This document shows, one piece after another, positions 53,667 through 63,961 of a stretch of DNA of 64,000 bases. Position 1 is the first letter of the stretch. Each line of letters begins with the position of its first letter. This DNA comes from Candidatus Omnitrophota bacterium (GTDB lineage Bacteria > Omnitrophota > Omnitrophia > Omnitrophales > Aquincolibacteriaceae): positions 16,177 through 80,176 of the forward strand of contig JACPXK010000068.1 in the NCBI GenBank assembly GCA_016196565.1, given 5' to 3'. Below the pieces are notes generated by a model. It ran no database searches. It was given only the letters and a program-made list of their open reading frames with translations, and was not told where the DNA came from. The position numbers and the translations under genes are program-made.

Positions 53667-54347
53667 ATGCTCTACCTTGTCCCCACTCCCATCGGCAATT
53701 TGCGTGACCTCACCTTCCGCGCGCTGGATGTGTTGAAAAATTCCGACCTTGTGCTTTGCGAAGACACGCGCCAAACTAAAAAACTTTTTGATGCTTATGA
53801 AATTCAAAAGCCGATGATGAGTTTTCATGAATACAGCTCGAAGACAAAAATCGAACAAATTTTGAATACCCTGCGCGAAGGAAAATCCGTGTCCCTTGTT
53901 TCCGACGGCGGCACGCCGCTTATTTCCGATCCCGGTTTTGAGCTGGTGCAGGCGGCGCTGCAGCAGGGCCTCGCGGTGGAGTCTTTGCCCGGGCCTTCGG
54001 CGGTGATTACCGCGCTGGCCGGAAGCGGATTGGCCGTGGACAGTTTCAGCTTTTTCGGATTTCCTCCGGCAAAATCCGCTGCCCGGAAGAAATTTTTCTC
54101 TGAACTAAAAACGCGCGAAGAAACCCTGATTTTTTACGAATCGCCTTTTCGAACCGTGCAAGCGCTTACGGATATGAAGGAAGTATTCGGTGACCGCGAA
54201 GCGGTGGTGGCGCGGGAAATGACCAAGAAATTCGAGGAATACCGGCGTGGCACGCTTTCCGGGCTCGCGGAATATTTTTCCAAAAAAAAAGTGCTGGGTG
54301 AAATCGTGATTCTTGTCAGCGGCGCCGGCCGCAAATCGGTTTTATGA
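53667..54347 (+). CDS. rsmI: 16S rRNA (cytidine1402-2'-O)-methyltransferase
   Basis: 226 aa, shorter than many family members, which often carry an extra C-terminal domain. LYLVPTPIGNLRDLTFRALD, CEDTRQTKKLF, VSDGGTPLISDPGFELV and LPGPSAVITAL are hallmarks. It methylates the ribose of C1402 with SAM. It overlaps purN by ATGA. Confidence 0.95.
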   Translation: MLYLVPTPIGNLRDLTFRALDVLKNSDLVLCEDTRQTKKLFDAYEIQKPMMSFHEYSSKTKIEQILNTLREGKSVSLVSDGGTPLISDPGFELVQAALQQGLAVESLPGPSAVITALAGSGLAVDSFSFFGFPPAKSAARKKFFSELKTREETLIFYESPFRTVQALTDMKEVFGDREAVVAREMTKKFEEYRRGTLSGLAEYFSKKKVLGEIVILVSGAGRKSVL

Positions 54348-54937
54348 ACCGGCTTGCGATTTTTGTTTCGGGAAGCGGCACGAATATGGAAAATCTCATC
54401 AAAGAAATTCAGGCGGGGCGTATTCCCGCGGTCGCCGAGCTTGTGATTTCCGACAGTCCCGAGGCCAAGGCCATTCAAAAGGCCGAAAATCTTGGTGTGA
54501 CGGTCCGTGTGGTGGAAAGGAAAAAATTCAAAATCAAGCAGGAATTCGAAGACGAAATTATTTGGTATCTAAAACAGCACAAAATCGATTATATTGCCCT
54601 GGCTGGTTTTATGAAAATTCTCAGTCCTGAATTCGTGAAGCTTTATTGGGGAAAAATTATCAACATTCATCCTTCGCTTCTTCCCGCTTTTCCGGGAGGC
54701 CACGCCATCCGTGATGCTTTTGAGGCAAAAGCCAAAGAAACCGGTGTGACGGTTCATTTTGTGGATACAGGAGTAGATACCGGGCCGGTGATTTTGCAAA
54801 AGAAGCTTTCCGTGGCAAGCGATGAATCCCTTGACAGTCTGGAGACTAAAATCCATCATATCGAATACGAAATTTATCCCGAAGCCTTGCGCCGTGTTTT
54901 TATGGGCCAAATCAAAACACCCGAAAAGGAATCTTGA
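54344..54937 (+). CDS. purN: Phosphoribosylglycinamide formyltransferase
   Basis: 197 aa folate-dependent enzyme of purine synthesis. LAIFVSGSGTNMENLI binds phosphate. LAGFMKILSPEFV with the catalytic Asn/His in INIHPSLLPAFPG, and GVTVHFVDTGVDTGPVILQ with the catalytic Asp, are present. It needs the 10-formyl-THF that the fchA/folD enzymes could provide. Its stop overlaps a tiny ORF containing a palindromic repeat. Confidence 0.96.
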   Translation: MNRLAIFVSGSGTNMENLIKEIQAGRIPAVAELVISDSPEAKAIQKAENLGVTVRVVERKKFKIKQEFEDEIIWYLKQHKIDYIALAGFMKILSPEFVKLYWGKIINIHPSLLPAFPGGHAIRDAFEAKAKETGVTVHFVDTGVDTGPVILQKKLSVASDESLDSLETKIHHIEYEIYPEALRRVFMGQIKTPEKES

Positions 54938-54993
54938 TGATGAAATTTGAATCTGATTGTCATTGCTTCGCTCACTTCGTTTGCTCGCAATGA
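54937..54993 (+). CDS. 18-codon ORF ending in a palindromic repeat, coupled to the lipoprotein gene
   Basis: ATGATG at 54937 overlaps the purN stop and follows AAAGGA. The ORF reads MMKFESD and then through the repeat, ending in a TGA that overlaps the lipoprotein ATG (ATGA). It may be the original start of the lipoprotein gene, cut off by insertion of the repeat. Confidence 0.4.
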   Translation: MMKFESDCHCFAHFVCSQ

Positions 54994-54996
54994 CAA
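54957..54996. repeat. 40-bp palindromic repeat supplying a start codon
   Basis: TTGTCATTGC (54957-54966) and GCAATGACAA (54987-54996) are perfect inverted complements around a GC-rich centre. The type is common as an extragenic repeat in bacteria. Its right arm contains the ATG of the downstream lipoprotein. Confidence 0.75.
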
Positions 54997-56084
54997 AGTC
55001 TTTTTTTGTTTTATTCTTCTTATTTGTTTTTTCCGGATGCCGCATTGAATTTCATGCCCAGTCGGATGTGCGTGACGATGGCTCCATTGAACGCACCACG
55101 ACTTTTTTCGCCCAGGACAAGGCGGACCGCGAAGAACTCAGTCTGCGTTACGAACTTCCCGCCGATGGCGTTTGGAAGGATGCACCCCTCAATGTTTTTA
55201 AATTCCTCTTAAAAGGGCCGGAAGTTCAAATGTTTTCGAGTTATGAAGCCAAACAGGTGATTAGCGCCCGAAACACTCCGGTGACGGATTTCAAGCGTTT
55301 TACCGTGGCCAAAGACCGGGCGGCCTTCAATCAATTTTCGGTGCGCCTCAAAAATTTTTGGTTTGTGAAATGGTTTGATTACGAGGAAAAATACGTCGAT
55401 GTGATCGATCCGGGCAAAGTAAAGCTTGTGATTGAAAAGGTCATGGAAAAAGGCCTTACCACCTTTCATGGCGAGCTTTCTTCGCGTCTTCAGAATCCGG
55501 ATCTGGTCAAACGCATCATGCCCGAGATCAAAGCAAAATATGAAGGACTGCTTAGCCGTTATTACACCCTGGTAAGCGACAAGGGCTGGGATTTCAAAGG
55601 CGTTGAAAAGTTAAGCCAGGAAATCCAGAAGGAATTTAGTTCCGATGCCGCTTCAAATTTCCTTACGGAAAAATTTAAAGAGCTGGATAATCCTAAATCG
55701 CGCCAGCACATTGCCGACGCTTTTCATGCCACCGGTACAATCATGGACGAGTGGCTCAGCCAGGACAAAGAACTTCAAGCCTATGGCCAGGATATTTTCG
55801 GTGCCCACGGTTTTCCTATTTTTCAGGCCTATGATTTTACCGTGGGGGTACGCTTACCCGGACGTGTGATTCAAAATAATGCCGCCGAAAAGAAGGGCAA
55901 TACGCTTGTTTGGCATTTTACGGCCGAAGGTCTGACGCAAACGTTGCACGCGCGGTCCCGCAAAATTTATCCCGAAAGAATTTTCGCGGCGGCCCTTATC
56001 CTCGTTTTCCTTCTCTTCCTTTTGAATCATCTCGTGAAAAAAGGAGATGAAGGTCCGAAAACAAAAAAGAAAATAAAAAAATAA
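54990..56084 (+). CDS. Predicted lipoprotein with C-terminal membrane helix
   Basis: 364 aa from the ATG at 54990. MTKSFFVLFFLFVFSGC is a lipoprotein signal peptide, followed by a mainly helical and beta domain (SDVRDDGSIERTTTFF) and, near 335-352, a hydrophobic segment (FAAALILVFLLFLLN) before a Lys-rich tail. Lipid at one end and a helix at the other would tether it to the inner membrane or span the periplasm. The start codon lies in a palindromic repeat. No family recognised. Confidence 0.75.
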   Translation: MTKSFFVLFFLFVFSGCRIEFHAQSDVRDDGSIERTTTFFAQDKADREELSLRYELPADGVWKDAPLNVFKFLLKGPEVQMFSSYEAKQVISARNTPVTDFKRFTVAKDRAAFNQFSVRLKNFWFVKWFDYEEKYVDVIDPGKVKLVIEKVMEKGLTTFHGELSSRLQNPDLVKRIMPEIKAKYEGLLSRYYTLVSDKGWDFKGVEKLSQEIQKEFSSDAASNFLTEKFKELDNPKSRQHIADAFHATGTIMDEWLSQDKELQAYGQDIFGAHGFPIFQAYDFTVGVRLPGRVIQNNAAEKKGNTLVWHFTAEGLTQTLHARSRKIYPERIFAAALILVFLLFLLNHLVKKGDEGPKTKKKIKK

Positions 56085-57757
<1,673 letters not shown>

Positions 57758-57766
<9 letters not shown>

Positions 57767-58642
57767 GCGCTCGAGTGCGGGGGGAAAAGGCGACTCGAAA
57801 CTTAGCCATTGGCCTGTCACCGGATGAATAAGTTGAATCCGCCAGGCGTGAAGCGCGATGCGGCCGGCGGGGTCGGTTTTCGCGCCGTAAGTTTCGTCGC
57901 CCGCAATAGGATGGCCCAAATCCGCTAAGTGCACACGGATTTGATGTCTTCGTCCGGTTTCAAGCCGCACTTTCACCAGCGAATAATTTTCATTACTCTT
58001 TAAAACCTCGTAATGAGTCACGGCCTTTTTGGAATCTTCCCGTTTTGGGCCGCTCACCACACGCAAAATTTTATTTTCCCTCAAATAACTCGAAATCACT
58101 CCCGAAGTTTTTCGCGGGCATCCTTCCACCACGGCCAGATATTCCTTGGTAAAATCAAACCAATTCTCCTGCAGCCGGAATTTGGCGGGCGCGGTTTTGG
58201 CGAACATAAGTAAACCCGAAACATCGCGGTCAAGCCGGTGCACGACAAAAACACGTTTTTTATATTGAGGCTTACGGTCCCGTCCGGCCGCTTTTTTATT
58301 CAGGTAGTCATTGACGGCAAAAATCGCGGTTTCGCGCTGAATCTTGTCCGTTGAGATAGTCAAAAGACCGGCAGGTTTGGTGATGATAAACAGGACATCG
58401 TCTTCATAAATAATAGAAAGATTGAATTGCGAAGACGGCGTCACGGCCCGGGATTTAGAAATTTCGATTTGAATTTCATCGCCGGGACGGACCGGATGAT
58501 CGAATTGCGTGATGATTTGACCGTTTACCGAAACCAAACGGCGTTGAAGAAATTCACGCACCCGCGTTTTTTTGGTGTCGGCAAGAGCGGTGAAAAGAAA
58601 ATCCAGCAGCCGGCCTTCACTGCTAGGTTTTAAGATGGCCAT
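57758..58642 (-). CDS. RluA-family pseudouridine synthase
   Basis: 294 aa. An N-terminal S4 RNA-binding domain (about 10-65), then the catalytic domain with HRLDRDVSG (135-143, catalytic Asp138) and RTGRRHQIRVHL-like ETGRRHQIRVHLADLGHPI, GDETYG. It isomerises uridines in 23S rRNA or tRNA; which one (RluC, RluD or other) is unclear. Confidence 0.93.
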
Positions 58643-58652
58643 AGAGTCAACC

Positions 58653-59843
58653 TTATTCCTGTGACATTTTGATATTTGAGGAAGGAACGAGTTTCAAGAA
58701 AACATAAAGAAGAAAAACGCAAATTCCGGAAATGGAAGCGCTGAACGTGAAGGCGGTTTGCGACCCCCATTTTTGCCATAAAAGTCCGAACAAAAGGCTG
58801 GCTGGAAGCGCCATCGTTCCCACCACAAAATAATACCAGCCAAAAGCTTGTCCGCGCGCGGAAGGTTCGGAATAATCGGCTAATATTGCCCGCTCGGTGC
58901 CTTCTGTCAGCCCATAAAAAAGCCCGTAGAACGCGAAAAGGACCCACGCATGCCACGTTTGGCTGGCATGGCCAAACCCCAAATACACCAAGGTATAAAC
59001 CGTCCACCCTATGAGCATCATTTTACGGCGTCCGATTTTATCCGAAAGCATGCCGAAAGGAAGAACGGCCGCGGCTTTCACACCTTGAAGTATCATCCAG
59101 AGCAGGGGCAAAAATTTGGCCGGGATGCCGAGTTCCTGGGCCCGCAAAAGAAGAAAGGCATCGGAGGAACAACTCAAAATAAAAATCGCAAGGATGATCA
59201 GATAAAGGCGTAATTTCCCGGCAGGAAATTTCATCTGGAATTTTTGTGGGAGCGTGCGTTTCGCGACAGGAACGACCTCGCGTACTTTCCAAAAAATAAG
59301 GGCAACCGCCAAAAGACCGGGAACGGAAGCGATTAAAAAAAGTTTCCGCAAGTCTGTGATTAATGTGGCCAATAAAATAGTGGCGATCAAGGGGCCGATC
59401 ATCGCGCCGGCATTATCCATAGAACGCTGCAATCCGTAAGCCTTTCCACGATGAAAAGGTTCGACGGAATCGGCGATCAACGCATCGCGCGGCGAAGACC
59501 GAATGCCTTTTCCCATGCGGTCCGTGAAACGAATAAAGAAAACCACCCACGGAGTCCAGGCAAAAGCAAGAATGGGTTTTGCCAGGGAAGATAGACTGTA
59601 GCCGGCAAGTACGATTTTGCTCCGGTCCCGCGCGCGGTCCGCCAGAATTCCAGAAAAAAGCATAAAGAAGGCGGCCGTGGAATCGGCGAATCCTTCAACT
59701 AGCCCGAGAAATCCTTTTTGGGCCCCCAAATATTGAGTCAGAAAAACGGGCAGGAGGGGAAAAACCATATCGCTTGAGACATCGGTAAGAAAACTTACCA
59801 GTCCAAAAATCCAAACGATTTGCGGAATGCCTTTCAGTTTCAT
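58653..59843 (-). CDS. MFS transporter
   Basis: 396 aa with about twelve membrane helices. It has the loop 2-3 motif variant GILADRARDRSKI and the related second-half GMLSDKIGRRKMM, plus an early SFLTDVSSDMVFPLLPVFL, a stretch typical of a widespread uncharacterised MFS group. Substrate unknown. It lies 10 bp upstream (in map order) of a small exported protein gene on the same strand. Confidence 0.9.
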   Translation of the reverse strand: MKLKGIPQIVWIFGLVSFLTDVSSDMVFPLLPVFLTQYLGAQKGFLGLVEGFADSTAAFFMLFSGILADRARDRSKIVLAGYSLSSLAKPILAFAWTPWVVFFIRFTDRMGKGIRSSPRDALIADSVEPFHRGKAYGLQRSMDNAGAMIGPLIATILLATLITDLRKLFLIASVPGLLAVALIFWKVREVVPVAKRTLPQKFQMKFPAGKLRLYLIILAIFILSCSSDAFLLLRAQELGIPAKFLPLLWMILQGVKAAAVLPFGMLSDKIGRRKMMLIGWTVYTLVYLGFGHASQTWHAWVLFAFYGLFYGLTEGTERAILADYSEPSARGQAFGWYYFVVGTMALPASLLFGLLWQKWGSQTAFTFSASISGICVFLLYVFLKLVPSSNIKMSQE

Positions 59844-59852
59844 AAAAGAACA

Positions 59853-60182
59853 TTAATACTTAATATTGGATTCGCGGACCGTGCTGTCCTTTTCCACTTC
59901 ATACTGAAGTTCATTGATTTTGCCTTCCGCGCGCTTTTGTTCGAGCGTGGACAATTTGGCTTTTTCGGCAGGGCTGAGTCCTTCTTTAAGGGTTGGGGGG
60001 ACTTCGGGGATTTTTACACCTTCTTCGACCTCGATTTTCTTGGGTTTTGGTACTTTCACTTCTTCAATCTTGGCTTCTTCGCCTTTTATTTCCACGACTT
60101 TTGTTTCTGTTTCGGCGGCTTGCGCAACTGCCACCGAAACCGTTAGCATGATCAATAACCATCGCAATGTTTCAAGACGCAT
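59853..60182 (-). CDS. Small exported charged protein
   Basis: 109 aa. The start at 60182 has AAAGGAG seven bases upstream; a longer in-frame extension lacks such a site. The signal peptide ends near VAQAA, and the mature chain is rich in Lys, Glu and Pro (EEVKVPKPKKIEVEEG), then helical (LSPAEKAKLSTLEQKRAEGKI). Likely periplasmic, low complexity, no known domain. It lies directly upstream of the MFS gene. Confidence 0.7.
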   Translation of the reverse strand: MRLETLRWLLIMLTVSVAVAQAAETETKVVEIKGEEAKIEEVKVPKPKKIEVEEGVKIPEVPPTLKEGLSPAEKAKLSTLEQKRAEGKINELQYEVEKDSTVRESNIKY

Positions 60183-60284
60183 AAAAGCTCCTTTCAGCCT
60201 TTTGATTTTGCCTTCTATCATACAATGTTTTTGATGCGCCGGAAAGCGCTTCATCTGATATGATATTTGGCAGCGGAAAAACCC

Positions 60285-61289
60285 ATGAAAATTTTGATCC
60301 TCTATAATGCCTGGTCCGGCCATAAGCGCGTGAATTTTTCCGCTTATTTGGATGCGCTTGCCAAGCGCGGAGCGCATGTCGAAACCCGTACCATCGGCGA
60401 GAGTTTTAATCTCAAAGAACTTCTTACGGATGCTCAAAGTTTTGACCGCGTGGTGATCGCGGGCGGGGACGGCACGGTTTCCACGGCTGCCGGAATCCTG
60501 CAGAATACCGGTGTCCCGATCGTGGCTTATCCCGGTGGTACCGCCAATCTTTTAGCGCTTAATTTAGGCATGCCGTTCGATCCTCTTAAACTGGTTGACG
60601 TGACTTTAAATGGAAGGCCTGTCCCGACGGATCTTGGGGAAATCGAATACACTCGCTTTTCCCGCCGCGATTATTGGCAGGAACGTTTACTGAAGCGCCA
60701 TATCGAAAGGGCGCCGGCAAAAGTTTATTTTTCCGTGATGGCCGGCTGCGGATTTTCGGCTCAAATGATGAGCGAGGCCCAGCCTTTAAAATCCAAATGG
60801 GGTGAGGCTGCTTATTGGATCAGCGCTTTTTTAAGTCTTTTCCCGAGGCGGGCCCGTTTTTCTCTGACTATAGACGGCAGAAAAATTCAAACCGCAGGTA
60901 TCGGCATTCTTCTTCTTAATTTTGAAAAAATTCAATTTGATTTAAAAGTAGTGGGCAGCGCCCACGCCTCGGACGGACGATTGGAAATTATGGTCGTCAA
61001 GGCGCGAAGTCTTTTTGGATTAATTCCTATTTTGTGGGGGGCCATCCGCGCGAAATTCGGCCTCGGCCGGCCCCATCTGCCTGAAATCATGGAAACTTAT
61101 CAAGCCGCTGAAATCGAAGTTTTGAGCCATCCGCCGCTTCGACTGCAATTTGACGGCGAACTTTTGAAGAAAGCCTCCCGGTTTAAAGTGCATGTTTGCC
61201 CCGGGGCGACGATATTTATTTATGGGACCCAAGAATCTCTTCAAAAATCTCCCAATCCGGTGGACAGTGCCAGCCAAGAAACCCGTTGA
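60285..61289 (+). CDS. Diacylglycerol/sphingosine kinase-like lipid kinase (DagK/YegS family)
   Basis: 334 aa from the ATG at 60285. The nucleotide-binding region RVVIAGGDGTVSTAAG and YPGGTANLLALNLG are the DAGK catalytic-domain signatures. A second half of beta-sandwich type ends in RLQFDGELLKKAS. It would phosphorylate a membrane lipid; the acceptor is not known. It lies just before the tRNA gene. Confidence 0.92.
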   Translation: MKILILYNAWSGHKRVNFSAYLDALAKRGAHVETRTIGESFNLKELLTDAQSFDRVVIAGGDGTVSTAAGILQNTGVPIVAYPGGTANLLALNLGMPFDPLKLVDVTLNGRPVPTDLGEIEYTRFSRRDYWQERLLKRHIERAPAKVYFSVMAGCGFSAQMMSEAQPLKSKWGEAAYWISAFLSLFPRRARFSLTIDGRKIQTAGIGILLLNFEKIQFDLKVVGSAHASDGRLEIMVVKARSLFGLIPILWGAIRAKFGLGRPHLPEIMETYQAAEIEVLSHPPLRLQFDGELLKKASRFKVHVCPGATIFIYGTQESLQKSPNPVDSASQETR

Positions 61290-61363
61290 ATTGAGCTGGT
61301 TAATCCCCTAGAATAGCCACTTCGAGTTACCTTCCTATCTACGTATCGCATTATTCCATACGG

Positions 61364-61397
61364 CGCGGGGTGGAGCAGTCCGGTAGCTCGTTGGGCT
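61364..61397 (+). tRNA. Initiator tRNA-fMet(CAU), 5' exon
   Basis: CGCGGGG acceptor strand, D arm GAGC...GCTC and the 5' half of the anticodon stem with GGG. Joined to the 3' exon it gives a full cloverleaf with anticodon CAU, three G-C pairs in the anticodon stem and an unpaired C1-U72, features of bacterial initiator tRNA. The break follows U33. Confidence 0.93.
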
Positions 61398-61616
61398 CAA
61401 GTTGGGCTGGTCAGCCGGTAACGGTTGATCGATACCTGTCAAACTCGGTGAAGCCTTGTCCTGAAATCAGGGTGGTAATACCGAGCCAAGCCCGCCAGAA
61501 ATAGCGGGAAGGTGTAGAGACTAGACGGCAGGCACCCGAAGTGTTGGTCGGGTGAAGGTATAGTCCAGACTACAAATCCGCGGGTCCCGCGGAGCAGCGA
61601 AAGCTGTAGTAGGATG
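61398..61616 (+). ncRNA. Group I intron (IC3-like) in tRNA-fMet
   Basis: 219 nt with no ORF. The P7 strands (AGAGACTAGACGGC near 61516-61529 and AAGGTATAGTCC at 61555-61566) match the conserved R and S elements. P8 is the perfect CACCCGA...TCGGGTG, P9 a CCGCGGG/CCCGCGG hairpin, and a CCCGC...GCGGG hairpin lies in the P5-P6 region. The intron is preceded by U and ends in G as group I rules require. Small, ORF-less tRNA introns of this kind are known in cyanobacteria and proteobacteria. Confidence 0.9.
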
Positions 61617-61656
61617 CATAACCCAAAGGTCGGCGGTTCAAATCCGCCCCCCGCTA
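61617..61656 (+). tRNA. Initiator tRNA-fMet(CAU), 3' exon
   Basis: Starts with the anticodon CAT, then AACCC, variable loop AGGTC, T arm GGCGG/TTCAAAT/CCGCC and acceptor strand CCCCGCT with discriminator A. CCA is not encoded. Confidence 0.93.
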
Positions 61657-61661
61657 GACAA

Positions 61662-61701
61662 AAGGGAGTTGTGGCTTTTGCCGCAACTCCCTTACCTTTT
61701 T
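61662..61701 (+). terminator. Strong rho-independent terminator after the tRNA
   Basis: A 14-bp stem (AAGGGAGTTGTGGC with its complement, one G-T pair) around TTTT is followed by ACC and five T. It sits six bases after the tRNA. Confidence 0.85.
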
Positions 61702-61773
61702 ATTGCCAAACAACCTTAAAACTTTAATTCCTCAACGGTAAAGAATTTAGCTTTCTCCAAACTAGGCTGTAGG

Positions 61774-61779
61774 TATAAT
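61774..61779 (+). promoter_or_regulatory. -10 element before the toxin-antitoxin genes
   Basis: A perfect TATAAT 42 bp upstream of the DUF433 start. No good -35 hexamer is seen at 16-18 bp. Confidence 0.4.
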
Positions 61780-61821
61780 AACCCCGGATAAGCAAACGAT
61801 TTAAAGAATCAGAGGTGACTC

Positions 61822-62043
61822 GTGAAGAAAAAGTTAATCACTCGATCAAAGAATATTCTTGGCGGCACACCTGTTTTTGCAGGAACGAGAGTTCCTGTTC
61901 GGGCTTTATTCGACTATCTGGAAGCCGGCAGGTCTCTGGACGAATTTTTAGATGATTTTCCTTCCGTCCGCAAAACCCAAGCGGTGGGTCTCATTAAGCT
62001 TTTTAAAGCGAATGTTTTGAATCCCCATGAACGTGCTGCTTGA
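61822..62043 (+). CDS. DUF433 antitoxin-like protein
   Basis: 73 aa, GTG start after AGAGGTGA. ILGGTPVFAGTRVPVRALFDYLEAG is the DUF433 (VapB45-type) signature, a winged-helix DNA-binding domain. The gene overlaps the following DUF5615 gene by 17 bp; the two families commonly form a toxin-antitoxin pair with the antitoxin first. It probably represses its own promoter. Confidence 0.9.
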   Translation: MKKKLITRSKNILGGTPVFAGTRVPVRALFDYLEAGRSLDEFLDDFPSVRKTQAVGLIKLFKANVLNPHERAA

Positions 62044-62347
62044 CGAGTGTATTCCCCGGAAATTAAAGCACGAATTAAAAGGACATTTTGTTTCTACCGT
62101 CGCCGAATCGGGTTGGTCAGGAAGAAAAAATGGCGAATTACTCCGGTTGGCTGAAAAGAAATTTGATGTCTTCATTACTGTTGACCAAAATTTAAGTTAT
62201 CAACAGAATATTATCAAATTCAAAATATCCGTTATTCTGCTCACTGCCAAAGACAACGATTTAGATACGATGAAGACTTTTATGCCTAAGGTCCGTCACA
62301 TTTTAGAATCCCTCAAAGCTGGCCACGTTTTTAAAGTCAAACTGTAG
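62027..62347 (+). CDS. DUF5615 PIN-like toxin
   Basis: 106 aa. LLDECIPRKLKHEL, DVFITVDQNLSYQQNI and the closing VILLTAKDNDLD carry the acidic residues of the PIN-like (Mut7-C/VapC45-type) RNase fold. It would be the toxin partner of DUF433, acting on RNA. It is intact by length and motif. Confidence 0.88.
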   Translation: MNVLLDECIPRKLKHELKGHFVSTVAESGWSGRKNGELLRLAEKKFDVFITVDQNLSYQQNIIKFKISVILLTAKDNDLDTMKTFMPKVRHILESLKAGHVFKVKL

Positions 62348-62370
62348 CCATTCATTGAATTAGCGCGAAG

Positions 62371-63057
62371 ATGATAGCAAAACAGAATTACTTCCAGAAA
62401 ATAAATGATTTAATTCAAAAATACGCTCAAACCGGTGATAGGAGCGAGCTTGAAAAAATCCCACTAGAGGATTTAAAGCTTGCAAAATTCATCAATCATT
62501 CTTATTCCTCATTCGATTGGTATAAATTTTATGGCGAATTGATAAGGATGAGAGAGGAAAGGATAAAAGAAGATCTAAAAATTAAAGCCGAAGCACATAA
62601 GCATTACCGGCAAGTGGGCATTGGGTATACAGCAACAATAATTACTCTTAGTCTTCTTCAACTCAAATATTTCCATGATATTTTTGCTTCAGGTTCACTT
62701 TATTTCGATATGTTCGGAATTGATATTACCGATGGCATAAAGCTACTTTTGATGTTCCCATTAATTTTCTTGCCCCTCTTTTCGGTGCTGTCTCAGTTTT
62801 TAATTTTTAACGGGTATCTAGCCGAGGCTAGAGGATTGCCAAATTTTAACGAAAATTTTTTTGGGCCGGCTGATGAAATCATTAACGCGACCCAAGTGCT
62901 TTTTTTGATAGGGACATGTATTAGCTTGTTTTTTATTTTTAATTGGTGGGCAATATTACCGAATGGCATTATGTTCTGGTTTTTCAAGCGTTATTATTGG
63001 CCAATATTTAAAGCGCAAATTAAAAAATGGATAGAAGCGTTCGAAAAAACCACTTAG
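62371..63057 (+). CDS. Hypothetical AT-rich membrane protein
   Basis: 228 aa. A charged helical N-terminus (about 1-75) is followed by three to four hydrophobic segments (near 85-105, 128-150, 178-200). The gene is visibly more AT-rich than most of the window, suggesting transfer. No family recognised; it follows the toxin gene by 23 bp and may be part of the same acquired segment. Confidence 0.7.
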   Translation: MIAKQNYFQKINDLIQKYAQTGDRSELEKIPLEDLKLAKFINHSYSSFDWYKFYGELIRMREERIKEDLKIKAEAHKHYRQVGIGYTATIITLSLLQLKYFHDIFASGSLYFDMFGIDITDGIKLLLMFPLIFLPLFSVLSQFLIFNGYLAEARGLPNFNENFFGPADEIINATQVLFLIGTCISLFFIFNWWAILPNGIMFWFFKRYYWPIFKAQIKKWIEAFEKTT

Positions 63058-63088
63058 TAACTTTAATAGTTTAAGAGAAAATATCTAC

Positions 63089-63961
63089 GTGCCTGAATTA
63101 CCAAAAACTAACGCTTCACTAAAATCATATGCTGTCCTTCGCCGCGTGGTGGAGGAGACTTTGCTGGTCGGTCAGCAGAGGATTGAGGCGCTGAAGGTTC
63201 AGACTTATTGGCGGACTGGGGCCTCCATTAATGAGCATGTGCGCTTAAACGGTGCGCGGGCGGAGTACGGGAAAAAAGTTCTTCTGACTCTTGGCCGGGA
63301 TTTGGATTTGGACGAAAGTGTGCTTGGCCGCTGCAGCCGGTTTCATGAAAAATTCCCTCATTTAAAGATTCAGGCCACGTGGCCTGAATTGCCCGCAAAC
63401 CCCCGTCAAATCGAGAAAAATGCCTCAGGAAAACCGCTTTCTTGGAGCCATTTCCGGATCTTGATTACGATTGAAAACGACCGGGTTCGAAACCGCCTGG
63501 CGGAAAGAGCCGCTCACGGTAATTGGACAGTTGAAAGACTCGAGGAAGAGGCTTGGAAATTCAAAACAGGCCGTGCCTTGACGAATTCTTCCGGCAACGG
63601 CAGAAAAAATTTACTTACGCCGCGGCTCGGCCGGCTCAACACTTCACGTCTCGTGGCGCCTTCCAAAATTCATTGGCCGGCGAAATCCGGGTTGATGTTT
63701 GACCGTGGATTCAAATCTTATGATTGGCTTGCACCGGACAAAGTGCGCGGCTTCAGCGCTGACGAAATTATCGAGGTGAGAAAAAGCCGCCTCGCAAAAT
63801 CCAAACGCACGGAGCGCGATCTTTTTACTTACCTAGCTTATGTGGATTATGTGATTGACGGCGATAGTGTGCCCCGTAAAACTGCACAAGAGATGAGGGT
63901 AGGCCCCTCGAAATCGATTTACGGGAATGGATTTCAAAGCGCCTTAAGCGGCGTTGGATAA
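63089..63961 (+). CDS. DUF1016-N-like protein, C-terminally truncated
   Basis: 290 aa, GTG start. Residues about 15-90 (TYWRTGASINEHVRLNGARAEYGKKVL, then RCSRFHEKFP) resemble the DUF1016 N-terminal domain of YhcG-type proteins. In long relatives the segment YLAYVDYVIDGDS begins a thermonuclease (SNase-like) domain. Here the frame leaves that homology and stops about 35 residues later, with no SNase core, so the C-terminal nuclease appears lost. Probably a remnant in an accessory region. Confidence 0.6.
   Translation: MPELPKTNASLKSYAVLRRVVEETLLVGQQRIEALKVQTYWRTGASINEHVRLNGARAEYGKKVLLTLGRDLDLDESVLGRCSRFHEKFPHLKIQATWPELPANPRQIEKNASGKPLSWSHFRILITIENDRVRNRLAERAAHGNWTVERLEEEAWKFKTGRALTNSSGNGRKNLLTPRLGRLNTSRLVAPSKIHWPAKSGLMFDRGFKSYDWLAPDKVRGFSADEIIEVRKSRLAKSKRTERDLFTYLAYVDYVIDGDSVPRKTAQEMRVGPSKSIYGNGFQSALSGVG

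Noticed and set aside
61398..61616. Group II intron or archaeal-type bulge-helix-bulge tRNA intron
   Set aside because: No GUGYG start or domain V is seen and the intron is far too long and structured for a BHB intron, while the group I P7 and P8 elements are clear.
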